The position numbers and the translations under genes are program-made. From assembly GCA_040765295.1 (NCBI GenBank), contig JAXGSB010000001.1, positions 1,364,001 to 1,428,000 of the forward strand: a DNA stretch of 64,000 bases, read 5' to 3'. Positions 15,955 through 24,512 of the stretch are shown here, in pieces. Every line of letters starts with the position of its first letter. The first letter of the stretch is position 1. The DNA is from Scatomorpha sp040765295. GTDB lineage: Bacteria > Bacillota > Clostridia > Oscillospirales > Oscillospiraceae. The notes beneath the pieces are model-generated. The model made no database searches and had not been told where the DNA came from. It worked only from the letters and a program-made list of their open reading frames with translations.

Positions 15955-18477
15955 CTAGTAAAGGTCAATAAATCTCGTCTCAACGCTTCCGTCTTCATAT
16001 TCGATTTCCACTTCCACGCCGACCTGAGAAGTATCCGAAAGTTTCTCCAAGTTTTCCGAAGCGATAGCCAGAGACAAGGTATAGCTTTTACGATTGGAAG
16101 GATAGACGGTCTGCGCCATAGACTTTGTAAGTCCTGCCGCACCTTCCGCCTTAAAGGCGGCTGTTCCCGTACCGCCCGTCTCGCTCACGGCTTCAAAGCC
16201 GGAATTCAGCCAGTAGGCCATCCCGTCATCCGCCCGAGAATTTTTCAGATGGTTAAAAGGCACCATGTCGCTGATGTTTCCCCCGCCAAAAGCTCCTGCC
16301 CCTTCCAGGGTATCTGCGATGGTCTCCAGCCTTTCCACGGAAGATCCGAGATTTTTTAAGGTCGTCGACAGTTCCAGCACCGTATTCCAAGGCTCCTGCA
16401 GGTTATATTCTCTTCGCACAATCCTTGTCGTAACGGAAATCCCCAGCTCCTTGTCTTCTACCAGGACATAGTCTCCCAGCGACCAGGCTTCATGAGAAAA
16501 GCCCGTAAGGACGGATAAGTCCATCGCATGAAGGACATAGGAGATTTTCGGTTTGGCGTATTGCGCCAGTCGCATCGCCGTGAACTCCTTCATCTGGTAG
16601 GGATTGGTAAAGGAAGAACAGTCGAGTGTAGAGATACGCACATCATTTGAATAGGTGAAATCTTCCAGATAGGGCTTGCCGCCGTTGATATCAGAAAAAG
16701 TCATACCATCCGCTCCCAGTGCATACAAGCGTGTCACAAGATTCCTCGTATCAATAACCCGCTCAATGCTTTTCATGTTCTTTCTGTAGGCAAAAAGTGC
16801 GCCTGAATCCCTGCCGCTCACCGTATAGAGATGAACGAGCCTGTTGGACGAATCAAAGACCAGGTCTCCGCCGTGAAGGCCTGCGACAGCACGAAGAATG
16901 GAAAGGGCATTCTTCTCTTGCGATACCCAGGTGCGTTTTGTCTTGACATTGACCGTGCCGACATGCCACTCCGTGCCCTCAAGAGCGTAAGCCATCGCTG
17001 TTTCCGCCGTTTCTGCATCAAAGCTTTTTTCTTCTTTGCGAATACTAAAGGTCAGATCGTAAAACTCCGCTTCGGCATAGACTTCTGTCACAGTGTTTCC
17101 CGAAGCGTCCTTGATGTCGTTAATGGTTCTAACTTTATAAATATCGTTAACGATTTGAATTTTCTTCTCATTTTCTAAATAGCTCCGCTTTTCATCCCTG
17201 AAAGGAAGCTTGAAGTGAAGTGTATCCTCGCCGTTGACCTCACTTGTGACAATGATGTCGTAGGCGTTTTCTAAAACCGCTTCCCAGGCACCCTCTTTTG
17301 TCAAAAGCACGGGTCTGGCAAAGCCCATCTTTTCATAAGGGGCTTTTGGGATATCGTAGATTCGAATATCAAGAAGCTTTGGCGTTTTCTTTGTATCGGT
17401 TGTCGTAAGGGTGATGCGAAAGCGGATATAGTTTGCTGTGGCCTTGATTTTTCCGTCTTCCGGAAGAGCAGTCCATTCACCCCATGTACTGAGGTCGGAG
17501 CTTAGGCCATATTCTACGGCTGATATATCCGTCACACCCGCTTCATATTCCTTAGTAATGGCAATCCTGCCTGTACCGGAAAGAGACAGCGGTTTTGCCG
17601 TTGTCAAAAACTCTCCGGTTAAAGGATAGATGCCGTCTGCTTTCTTTAAGAGCACTTTGCCGGGCTCAGTTAATGCATCAACCGATGAAGTGCTGTCGCC
17701 GCCGTTTGCAAAATAAGAGGAGCGAAAGTACTCTTCCAGATCCTGCATGGTAAGTTCTGAATCGGTATCCAAAAACCAGTCGTCAAAGCCGCCTGCATAC
17801 CAGTAGCTTCCGGCGTGCATGCCCATGATAATATTCGCTGTGCATAAGCGGTTCAGCTCACCTGTAAAAGAATAAGCCTCCGATACCCAGCACTTGCCAT
17901 CCGACCTGTCGCCTATGACATACTGTGCCGTTTTGGCATTCGGCCGAATGATACAGGCAATAAAATAAATCCCGCTGTTCTTAAAAGTAAAGGAAGGAGA
18001 GGTCGTCCTGTCTAAGATAAGCGAGCCTGCTTCGTTATAGAGCATGACGCGCGGTCTTCCCTGAAAGAAGGAAAGATAAAAGATCGGCTGCCCCGGACCG
18101 GACCTAGTATTAAAAAGCGGGCAGTAGGTATTCCCAATAGAGTAAATCGTCGGCTTGATCCAGCCGCCGACTAAAATCGTATCGCCGATATTCTGAAAAA
18201 TGCTGCCGTCATTGGTAAGTTTTAAATAGGACTGTTCCGTTCCCGGATCATGGAGGTTTAACTGGATGTAGTTTCCCATCACGCCTGAGCGAATCCCTGC
18301 CGTTGTGCCGCTTCGGTTTATGACTTCCATCTTGCGATGACTGCCGGAGGAATCCATAAGAAACCCCTGGTCATCGAAGCTATCCTCGTTAAAACGCCAA
18401 AGACCGGATTTGGCAAGGGCAGCCGGAAACTCGCCCGTAAAATCTTCCTGTGATTGAATCGTTAATTTAAGTGCCAT
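15955..18477 (-). CDS. Phage tail-tip protein (Tal/Gp37-like) with LamG-like N-terminus
   Basis: 839 residues from an ATG with GGAGG at seven bases. Residues about 25-260 have a LamG/concanavalin-like pattern (SGLWRFNEDSFDDQGFLMDS, then later FDDWFLDTDSELT). The second half resembles tail-associated Gp37/endopeptidase-tail proteins of siphoviruses (ILRAVAGLHGGDLVFDSSNR, ARLYALGADGMTF-like GAD motif, WSLGDYVLVEDKELGISVTTRIVRR). It sits just after Dit, as the tail-tip hub protein normally does, and probably links the tail tube to receptor binding. No clear peptidase residues could be assigned. Confidence 0.8.
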   Translation of the reverse strand: MALKLTIQSQEDFTGEFPAALAKSGLWRFNEDSFDDQGFLMDSSGSHRKMEVINRSGTTAGIRSGVMGNYIQLNLHDPGTEQSYLKLTNDGSIFQNIGDTILVGGWIKPTIYSIGNTYCPLFNTRSGPGQPIFYLSFFQGRPRVMLYNEAGSLILDRTTSPSFTFKNSGIYFIACIIRPNAKTAQYVIGDRSDGKCWVSEAYSFTGELNRLCTANIIMGMHAGSYWYAGGFDDWFLDTDSELTMQDLEEYFRSSYFANGGDSTSSVDALTEPGKVLLKKADGIYPLTGEFLTTAKPLSLSGTGRIAITKEYEAGVTDISAVEYGLSSDLSTWGEWTALPEDGKIKATANYIRFRITLTTTDTKKTPKLLDIRIYDIPKAPYEKMGFARPVLLTKEGAWEAVLENAYDIIVTSEVNGEDTLHFKLPFRDEKRSYLENEKKIQIVNDIYKVRTINDIKDASGNTVTEVYAEAEFYDLTFSIRKEEKSFDAETAETAMAYALEGTEWHVGTVNVKTKRTWVSQEKNALSILRAVAGLHGGDLVFDSSNRLVHLYTVSGRDSGALFAYRKNMKSIERVIDTRNLVTRLYALGADGMTFSDINGGKPYLEDFTYSNDVRISTLDCSSFTNPYQMKEFTAMRLAQYAKPKISYVLHAMDLSVLTGFSHEAWSLGDYVLVEDKELGISVTTRIVRREYNLQEPWNTVLELSTTLKNLGSSVERLETIADTLEGAGAFGGGNISDMVPFNHLKNSRADDGMAYWLNSGFEAVSETGGTGTAAFKAEGAAGLTKSMAQTVYPSNRKSYTLSLAIASENLEKLSDTSQVGVEVEIEYEDGSVETRFIDLY

Positions 18478-18481
18478 GTCA

Positions 18482-19258
18482 TCACCTCCAGCGGCTTCGT
18501 GCATTAATTTTCAGTTCTGAAAAGGTTCCGTTCACAGCCTGAATAAGAACGCTGTTTTCGCCAATTCTAAGCTCCGGAAAGTTCAGCTCCTTGAGATAAG
18601 GGAGTGCATTTCTCAGCACAAGCCCGCTTCCATCTTCCACATAAGCCGTCATTTTCTCCGTGTCGATCACAAGGATTTCTCCCAAAGAAAGCTCCGCATT
18701 GATAATCTTCATCTCCACGCCGTTTACAGAGATGGAGATATAGTTTTCCGGGTTCTTCACAAGACTTCCTTTGAGGAAATAGACAGGCCTTGATGCGATA
18801 TTTCCATGGCTTCGTGTGACGAGTGTTTCGCCCGCTTTCGTTATCGTAAAGACCTCATCTTCCAAAGCATAGGCAAAGGGATCGGGGCAATAGAAGGAAA
18901 GGTCAAATACTCCGGCTGCACGAATAACTCTTTCGCAGTCCACCTTGTCCTTCAGTCTTGCCATAAAATAGCGATCCGGTACATCATCAAAGATCAGCTG
19001 TTTTAAGCCGTCCACCGGGGAAAGCCAAAGCGCAATCCGGTCTAAGGTTTCTACCAGATCGGAAAAGCGAAACTTGGGAAAGATGGAACAGGACACCGAG
19101 ATTTCTCTGGCATCCATATCTGCACCTAAGTCCGCCACTCCGTACTTTCCGGGAATGGAAACCGAGTAGTTTCTCAGCATGCCAGACACCTGCCAGGAAG
19201 TGAGCCGTGCTTTTACATCCATGTCTTTTGATGAAATGTCGTTATAGATAAATCCCAT
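18482..19258 (-). CDS. Distal tail protein (Dit, siphovirus tail component)
   Basis: 258 residues with the Sipho_tail N-terminal domain: GKYGVADLGADMDAREISVS, LVETLDRIALWLSPVDGLKQ, FDDVPDRYFMARL and FDLSFYCPDPFAY, followed by a C-terminal galectin-like beta domain. Dit forms the hexameric hub between tail tube and tip. Position between the tape measure and tail-tip genes is canonical, and its stop overlaps the ribosome binding region of the next gene. Confidence 0.9.
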   Translation of the reverse strand: MGFIYNDISSKDMDVKARLTSWQVSGMLRNYSVSIPGKYGVADLGADMDAREISVSCSIFPKFRFSDLVETLDRIALWLSPVDGLKQLIFDDVPDRYFMARLKDKVDCERVIRAAGVFDLSFYCPDPFAYALEDEVFTITKAGETLVTRSHGNIASRPVYFLKGSLVKNPENYISISVNGVEMKIINAELSLGEILVIDTEKMTAYVEDGSGLVLRNALPYLKELNFPELRIGENSVLIQAVNGTFSELKINARSRWR

Positions 19259-19277
19259 CCTGCATCACTCCTTCCTT

Positions 19278-21878
19278 TTACGCCGGCGAGAAGCGGCCTT
19301 GTGCTCTGGAGCCTGCTTCAATCAGGTTATAGAGCTCCTGCGAAACTTTTCGGATATCGTCTTCGCTTCGAACAAACATCTGCTCGATTGTGATCTGTGG
19401 AGCAGCTCCTATCGGAGTAACCCCTCTCAAAGCACCGCTTACCGCCGTTTCCGCCTGAACCTGAAAATCAGTCGGCAGCGCCACGCTCATATCTTTTCCG
19501 AGCTGACCCATCACATCGTTGATGTCTTCTGCCAAGCCCTCACTGGCTCTGACCGCATCGCCACCTGAGCGTTCAATGGCACCTGCAAGTCCTTCTACCA
19601 GCATTTCACCGATCCAGGCCATTTCTTTTGACGGAGAGCTGATACCAAAGAAACTCTTGATACCACTCCAAAGATCGGACGCCCAGCCGGATACCTTGTC
19701 CCAAATCCAGCCTGCCAGTCCCTTGATGCCTTCCCAGAGACCCTTGACGATATTGCCGCCGACTTCCACGATCTTGTACATGAGAGAGCCAAAGGCACTG
19801 ACGATGCCTTCAATAATCTGCGGCACTGCCTTTACAATCTCAGCGATAATGGTCGGAAGATTCTCAATAAGGGCAACAAAAAGCTCTACCCCTGCCATGA
19901 TGATCTTGTCGATGTTTCCGGCAAAGGCGTTCACAATGGCGGCTATAATTTCAGGGACGGCATGCACAATCGTTGTAATAATCTGAGGAAGGGCCTGAAT
20001 AAGTGCTACCAAAAGGTCAATCCCGGCTTCGATGATTTGCGGGATAGAACCTAAAATCGCCGTAATTAAGGCATCAATAATCTGCGGAATTGCCGTTACA
20101 ATCTGCGTGATGATGTCAGGCAAAGCCTCAATCAGTGCCGTCAAAAGAGTGATGCCCGTTTCAATGATCTGCGGGATCGCTTCCAATAAAAAGGTGATAA
20201 TCGCTTCAATAATCTGAGGGAGCGCTTCAATCAGGATTGGAATCGACGCAATCAGACCTTCCGCAAGCCCCATAATCAGCTGCAAGGCCGCTTCAAGGAG
20301 GAGCGGCAGGTTCTCGATTAAGCCCTGAACAATCGTCACAATTGCTGAAACGGCTGCCGGGATAAGATTTGGCATGGCTTCTCCCAAGCCTTGCACCAGT
20401 GTTGCTATCAGTAAAACCGCCGCTTCAATCAAGAGGGGCAGGTTTTCGATAATGGCATTTATAATCGTCAGGATCGATTCCACCGCCACCGGGATAAGGC
20501 TTGGAAGAAGGCTCATCAACGTTTCCAAAACCTGTGTAAAAAGATCCGTGATCATGGTAAGAAGCGAAGGCAAAAGCTCCGAAATCGCTTCAAGAAGCGC
20601 CCCTGTCACGGCAGGAAGCGCCTGAATCATGTTCTCGATAACCGGCGTAATGTTGGTAACGACGGTCTTAAAAGCATCGATTACGTTTCCTGTCAGCATT
20701 TGAATATCGGCATCCGCCCGTCCAAAGCCTACAAGGAGGTTTCCAAAGGCACTTTGCAGGGCATTGATGGAGCCGGTGATGGTCTCTTCTGCTTCCAAGG
20801 CCGTCGTGCCTGTAATCCCCAAATTGTCCTGAATGACGTGAATTGCCTGTACTACATCAGCGTAAGAGTCGATATTAAACTCAAGCCCTGAAATCTTCTC
20901 GGCATCGGCCAGCAGTCTTTCCATCTCGGATTTCGTTCCACCGTAGCCCAGTTTCAAGTTATCCAGCATGGTGTAGTTTTGCTTGGCAAAGCCCTGATAG
21001 GCGTTTTGGATACTGGTCATATCCGTGCCCATCTTGTTAGCGTTATCCGACATATCGGTGATGGCCATATCGGCATATTTCACCGCTTTTTCCGTATCTC
21101 CGCCAAGTGATTGGATCAGGCTTGCCGAAAAGCCCGTCACCGTCTCCATGTACTCGTTCGCAGAAAGCCCCGCCGTTTTATAGGCATTTGCCGCATAGTC
21201 CTGGAGTTTCCCGGACGATTCCTTAAAGAGAGTATCGACACCGCCAACCAGCTGTTCATAGTCGGCAAAAGAAGAGATGACTTCTTTGCCAAGTTTGACA
21301 GCGGCAGCTCCGGCAGCGACAACCACGGCTCCCATCGCCGCACCTATCCCTTTTAAGACCGAGCCGAGCTTTCTGAACTTTCCTTCGGATTTATCCGCCG
21401 AATCGCCCGCATCTTCTATTTTCTCTCCCATGTCATCAGCGCTGTCCGTGACATCGTCCATTTCTTTATCCATGTCGGAGAGGGATTTTTCCGCATCATC
21501 GTAGTTTTTGCCGGCTTCTCTTAGAGCTTCGTTATTGTCATTTAGCTCCTGCTCCATGCCGTTCAATGCCGCCTTGGCATTGTTCAGCTGAATTTGCCAG
21601 TTCTGCGTCCTTCTGTCGTTTTCACCAAAGGAAGCAGCGGCATTATCAAGAGCCGCCTTCAAGGTTTCAATCTTTTGTTTTTGTGCTTCAATCTCTTTAT
21701 TAAGGACGCTGTTTCGTGCGGAAAGAGCCTGCACGGATTTGTCGTTCTTAGAAAATTCGGAGGTGATAAGCTTCATCTCCGAGCCTAAAACCTTAAAGGA
21801 TCGGTTAATGTCGGCAAGGGCCTTTTTAAATTCTCTTTCACCCTCAAGGCCAATCTTTAAGCCGAAATTATCTGCCAT
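19278..21878 (-). CDS. Tail tape measure protein
   Basis: 866 residues from the ATG at 21878, which has AGGAGG upstream (an earlier start at 21899 overlaps that site). The N-terminal 170 residues form a coiled coil (ALSARNSVLNKEIEAQKQK), followed by a small hydrophobic stretch, a TMP core with YANAYKTAGLSANEYME, and a long run from about 420 to 690 of hydrophobic repeats of about 20 residues with ALPQII, AIPQII and LPLLIEAA motifs. It sets tail length and is thought to form the channel for DNA entry. Length predicts a tail of about 130 nm by the usual rule of 0.15 nm per residue. Confidence 0.92.
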   Translation of the reverse strand: MADNFGLKIGLEGEREFKKALADINRSFKVLGSEMKLITSEFSKNDKSVQALSARNSVLNKEIEAQKQKIETLKAALDNAAASFGENDRRTQNWQIQLNNAKAALNGMEQELNDNNEALREAGKNYDDAEKSLSDMDKEMDDVTDSADDMGEKIEDAGDSADKSEGKFRKLGSVLKGIGAAMGAVVVAAGAAAVKLGKEVISSFADYEQLVGGVDTLFKESSGKLQDYAANAYKTAGLSANEYMETVTGFSASLIQSLGGDTEKAVKYADMAITDMSDNANKMGTDMTSIQNAYQGFAKQNYTMLDNLKLGYGGTKSEMERLLADAEKISGLEFNIDSYADVVQAIHVIQDNLGITGTTALEAEETITGSINALQSAFGNLLVGFGRADADIQMLTGNVIDAFKTVVTNITPVIENMIQALPAVTGALLEAISELLPSLLTMITDLFTQVLETLMSLLPSLIPVAVESILTIINAIIENLPLLIEAAVLLIATLVQGLGEAMPNLIPAAVSAIVTIVQGLIENLPLLLEAALQLIMGLAEGLIASIPILIEALPQIIEAIITFLLEAIPQIIETGITLLTALIEALPDIITQIVTAIPQIIDALITAILGSIPQIIEAGIDLLVALIQALPQIITTIVHAVPEIIAAIVNAFAGNIDKIIMAGVELFVALIENLPTIIAEIVKAVPQIIEGIVSAFGSLMYKIVEVGGNIVKGLWEGIKGLAGWIWDKVSGWASDLWSGIKSFFGISSPSKEMAWIGEMLVEGLAGAIERSGGDAVRASEGLAEDINDVMGQLGKDMSVALPTDFQVQAETAVSGALRGVTPIGAAPQITIEQMFVRSEDDIRKVSQELYNLIEAGSRAQGRFSPA

Positions 21879-21895
21879 GAGCTGCCTCCTTTCTA

Positions 21896-22105
21896 TCAAA
21901 TTCCATAGGGGATCACGTCATCAATCAAAAGTTCCTGCTTCGGTTTGGAAAGCCCGCGATACTGTCTGTCACATTCAATAAGGTCTAAGAGCAAAGAAAA
22001 GGGCATGAGCCAGACTTCATCCTGCGAAAGATAAAGCCGGCTCAGCCCGAAATACAAAAGCCGGGTAAATAGTGCTTCGTCGCTTACCCGGCTTCCGGGT
22101 TTTTT
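21896..22105 (-). CDS. Frameshift extension of the tail assembly chaperone (T part)
   Basis: After a -1 shift at A AAA AAC the frame runs 67 more codons (PGSRVSDEALFTRLLYFGLS ... KQELLIDDVIPYGI) to a TGA at 21896-21898, 18 bases before the tape measure start. It has no good start of its own and resembles the downstream halves of gpG-gpT type fusions (LSRLYLSQDEVW is like bacillus-type SLFHWSLDE motifs). The fused product would be 190 residues and recruits tail tube protein to the tape measure. Confidence 0.75.
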   Translation of the reverse strand, partial: KKPGSRVSDEALFTRLLYFGLSRLYLSQDEVWLMPFSLLLDLIECDRQYRGLSKPKQELLIDDVIPYGI

Positions 22106-22467
22106 GAGTCCGTCTCGCTTTCAATATTTCGCTTGGTTGCCTTTAAAAGAGCGTCCGTAATAGCGTCTTTGTATTCCGCAAGATCCAAAGGAGAGGTCAA
22201 AAGCTCCACTTCCTCCTCGGTGAGAAGTTCTTTTGTGTCGTTCTTGTTTTTCAGGTTATGGATTAAGATCGGCTGATTGGCAAGAAGCGTAATCAGCCAG
22301 ATAATCTCTCCCAAAGCCATCTCGAAGTTCTCCGCCTTCATAAGCTTGTCGCCTAAGTTTTCAAGACCGCCGTAGCGTCCTGCGATTTCTTTGGTCGCCC
22401 TGGTCGTGAGAAGGAGCTCATACTCTTTTTCACCGACTTTAATCTTTGTCATATATTCCTGATACAT
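22084..22467 (-). CDS. Tail assembly chaperone (G part)
   Basis: 127 residues from the ATG at 22467 with AAGGAGG at eight bases; an earlier start at 22512 overlaps the major tail gene and is rejected. Sequence MYQEYMTKIKVGEKEYELLL to TSPLDLAEYKDAITDALLKA is typical of siphovirus tail chaperones between the major tail and tape measure genes. The last codons contain the slippery heptamer that gives the longer GT form. Confidence 0.85.
   Translation of the reverse strand: MYQEYMTKIKVGEKEYELLLTTRATKEIAGRYGGLENLGDKLMKAENFEMALGEIIWLITLLANQPILIHNLKNKNDTKELLTEEEVELLTSPLDLAEYKDAITDALLKATKRNIESETDSKNPEAG
22099..22105 (-). promoter_or_regulatory. Programmed -1 frameshift site A AAA AAC
   Basis: The heptamer is in the correct phase (TCA AAA AAC) five codons before the zero-frame stop, and a GC-rich CCGGAAGCCGG sequence follows. 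This is the classic X XXY YYZ slip site at the classic position. Confidence 0.8.
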
Positions 22468-22480
22468 ATAGGCATCCTCC

Positions 22481-23074
22481 TTACGGGGCAACCGGCGTAA
22501 AGACCGGCTCATAGACGGATGTGTACCAGCCTGTGATGACTTCAGGAGCTACCCCCTCATCGCCTTCCGTCACTTCCGCCTTCCAAGGGTGTCTTCCTTC
22601 AGCGTCCGCCTTGTTTCTTCGCATGATCGTGCCTTCAATGGTCGGTGTGGAAAAGGTGATCGAGTCGCCCTTTGTTTCAAGGTTTGTAGCGGGTATGCCG
22701 AATTTCACTCGGTAAAGCCAGAAATAGCGATAATTGCCGTTTGATTTCTTTGCGCGAAAACCGATAGCGACAGGCAAGCCTCCGTCTTCAGACGAGGAAA
22801 TCAGGACTTTGTTTGTGTCGATGACAGCTCCCGTAAGATCGGATGCCGCCTGACTTCCAATGTCATCCACACCGAGGGAGAGTGTCCCGGTTTTAAACTC
22901 TTTTACAATCTCCGATGCACCGTCATCGGCATAAAGGATCGCCTCCGCAAGTTCCACCGACAGCTCCGCCGTGATGGCTTTTGCCAGCTGAACGGGCGTG
23001 TCGTAGGTTTCCATGCCGGAAGCATCCTCCGTAATTTTTGCATAGTACAATTTATCCAGGCCTATTGTTGCCAT
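22481..23074 (-). CDS. Major tail protein
   Basis: 197 residues, phi13/TP901-like major tail tube family: MATIGLDKLYYAKITEDASG, then ELSVELAEAILYADD, EFKTGTLSLGVDDI and GFRAKKSNGNYRYFWLYRVKF. Polymerises into the tail tube around the tape measure. It is followed by the chaperone with 14 bases between, and preceded by the tail completion genes, a standard order. An Ig-like extension at the C-terminus is not evident. Confidence 0.9.
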   Translation of the reverse strand: MATIGLDKLYYAKITEDASGMETYDTPVQLAKAITAELSVELAEAILYADDGASEIVKEFKTGTLSLGVDDIGSQAASDLTGAVIDTNKVLISSSEDGGLPVAIGFRAKKSNGNYRYFWLYRVKFGIPATNLETKGDSITFSTPTIEGTIMRRNKADAEGRHPWKAEVTEGDEGVAPEVITGWYTSVYEPVFTPVAP

Positions 23075-23086
23075 AGTGATTCCTCC

Positions 23087-23422
23087 TTATCGGACGTATT
23101 CTTTCGCCACGTCCAGGCTGTAATGGTAGTATCCCGTGTCTTCTTCAAGGTCTAAAAACCTCCGCTCCGTGATGATAAAATCCCGCTCAAGCAAAGCGTC
23201 CGTCAGCTTCCTTTTCCAAAGAAGATAGTTTTCCTTGCAAAAAAGTGAGATGCGGATTTCTTCCGTCTCCACCAGCGGTTTGTTGTCGGCATAGAAGAGT
23301 AAATCGTCATAAAGCGGTGTAAAGACCAGATAGGTTTCAGGAGCCTTCTTTTCAAAGGTCACGGCTCCCGAAGGAAGCCTTAAGCCTTCCGCTATTTGTT
23401 TTAGTTCTGCCAGTGCACTCAT
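23087..23422 (-). CDS. Tail terminator/completion protein
   Basis: 111 residues (ELKQIAEGLRLPSGAVTFEK, YLVFTPLYDDLLFYADNKP, RISLFCKENYLLWKRKL). The size and the place between the HK97 gp10-like and the major tail genes fit the tail terminator (neck) protein of siphoviruses, which caps the finished tail. The family assignment rests mainly on position. Overlaps the upstream gene by 4 bases. Confidence 0.75.
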   Translation of the reverse strand: MSALAELKQIAEGLRLPSGAVTFEKKAPETYLVFTPLYDDLLFYADNKPLVETEEIRISLFCKENYLLWKRKLTDALLERDFIITERRFLDLEEDTGYYHYSLDVAKEYVR

Positions 23423-23850
23423 AGATCAAGCTCCTTTTTTAATGTTTCTTCCATCGCTTGAACGGCAGGCTTTCTCGCTTTTCTTCGTGCCGGCTTCATC
23501 CAGGGCTTTGCTTTCTGACCGGATTTTCCGTACTCCAAGACCTGAGCTTTCAGTGCATTCGGCACGCCTTCCCGGTCGATAGAGTCTCCGACACCTACCC
23601 GGATATTCCACTCGCCGTTTCGATCCTGCAAAGCCGGGGTGATGCCAAGGCTTCTTAAAAGGTCGCCCTTGGAGCGGGAAGGGTACTTGGTATCTTTTCC
23701 GATCCGGCCTTCAAGGTTTGCTTTCATCGCCGAGAGCACGACCTTGCCGCCGCTTTGTAAAATCTTAGGAGCGGCTTTGTCGAAGCGGCCTTCGAGTTTC
23801 GAGAGCTTATCCAAGAACTCATTCGGCATTTTCATTTCGCATTTAGCCAT
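23419..23850 (-). CDS. HK97 gp10-like head-tail connector protein
   Basis: 143 basic residues: KLSKLEGRFDKAAPKILQSG, then GGKVVLSAMKANLEGRIG, SRSKGDLLRSLGITP and a KPWMKPARRKARKPAVQAM tail. This is the HK97-gp10_like pattern of a neck/tail completion protein. Overlaps both neighbours by a few bases, so translation is coupled within the connector block. Confidence 0.85.
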   Translation of the reverse strand: MAKCEMKMPNEFLDKLSKLEGRFDKAAPKILQSGGKVVLSAMKANLEGRIGKDTKYPSRSKGDLLRSLGITPALQDRNGEWNIRVGVGDSIDREGVPNALKAQVLEYGKSGQKAKPWMKPARRKARKPAVQAMEETLKKELDL

Positions 23851-24187
23851 CCTTTACCACCCCTTCCGTATCGACTCTTTCAGCCAAAATCTCCCAATAG
23901 AGCCCTTTTCTTCGGATGTCTTCCACGGAGAGGATGTTGTGCCTGCCGTCTTCCGTCACCACGACGCATCGGGTATCAAGTGTGATGCCCGGAATTCGCC
24001 TGATTCTAAAAAGCGTCGTTGCTGTAGAAAAAAGACTTCGATTCTTCCAGGTCTCGCTCCCGTAGCGGTCTTCCCGGTAGGCTCTGACACTTGCAAGAAA
24101 GACATCTCGCTCCACCGGAAAGCCGTCGGGATCCGTTTCCTGTTCCACACGAAAAAGCTCAATAAAGTGATTTAGTTTAATGCTCAT
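23843..24187 (-). CDS. Head closure protein (head-tail adaptor)
   Basis: 114 residues; FRVEQETDPDGFPVERDVFL, RAYREDRYGSETW and a final EILAERVDTEGVVKDG are typical of the small SPP1 gp16/HK97-type head closure proteins, which stop DNA leaking and bind the tail. Overlaps the gene before it by 4 bases and the one after by 8. Confidence 0.8.
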   Translation of the reverse strand: MSIKLNHFIELFRVEQETDPDGFPVERDVFLASVRAYREDRYGSETWKNRSLFSTATTLFRIRRIPGITLDTRCVVVTEDGRHNILSVEDIRRKGLYWEILAERVDTEGVVKDG

Positions 24188-24501
24188 AGGATCACATCCT
24201 TATCACCCTGAAGGAGATTTTTAACCGTCTCCCAGACCTGCCTTGCGGCTTCAGGAGAATCGGAAAAGAAGCCGGCAGTAGATCCGTCCCTTGATTCATA
24301 GAAGAAACTCGCAAGGACGATCACAGCCTGTTTGGTACTCTCCGTCATCGGGTGCGCAAGATAATAATCCGGTCCTTTTTTCTGGTATCCCTCTGCATAG
24401 GAAATCGCAGAGGAAAGGCAGCGGAGCATGAGGGGATCGTCCGCATCATGCTCCACCACCAGATTTTCTTTTAACGGATAAAGAAGATCCTCTGCGTTCA
24501 T
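24184..24501 (-). CDS. Head-tail connector adaptor (gp6-like)
   Basis: 105 helical residues (LLYPLKENLVVEHDADDPLM, LRCLSSAISYAEGYQKKGPD, then KQAVIVLASFFYESRD). The pattern is that of phage gp6-like DNA packaging adaptor proteins that sit below the portal. It directly follows the capsid gene, the usual place. Confidence 0.85.
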   Translation of the reverse strand: MNAEDLLYPLKENLVVEHDADDPLMLRCLSSAISYAEGYQKKGPDYYLAHPMTESTKQAVIVLASFFYESRDGSTAGFFSDSPEAARQVWETVKNLLQGDKDVIL

Positions 24502-24512
24502 CCTTATCCTCC

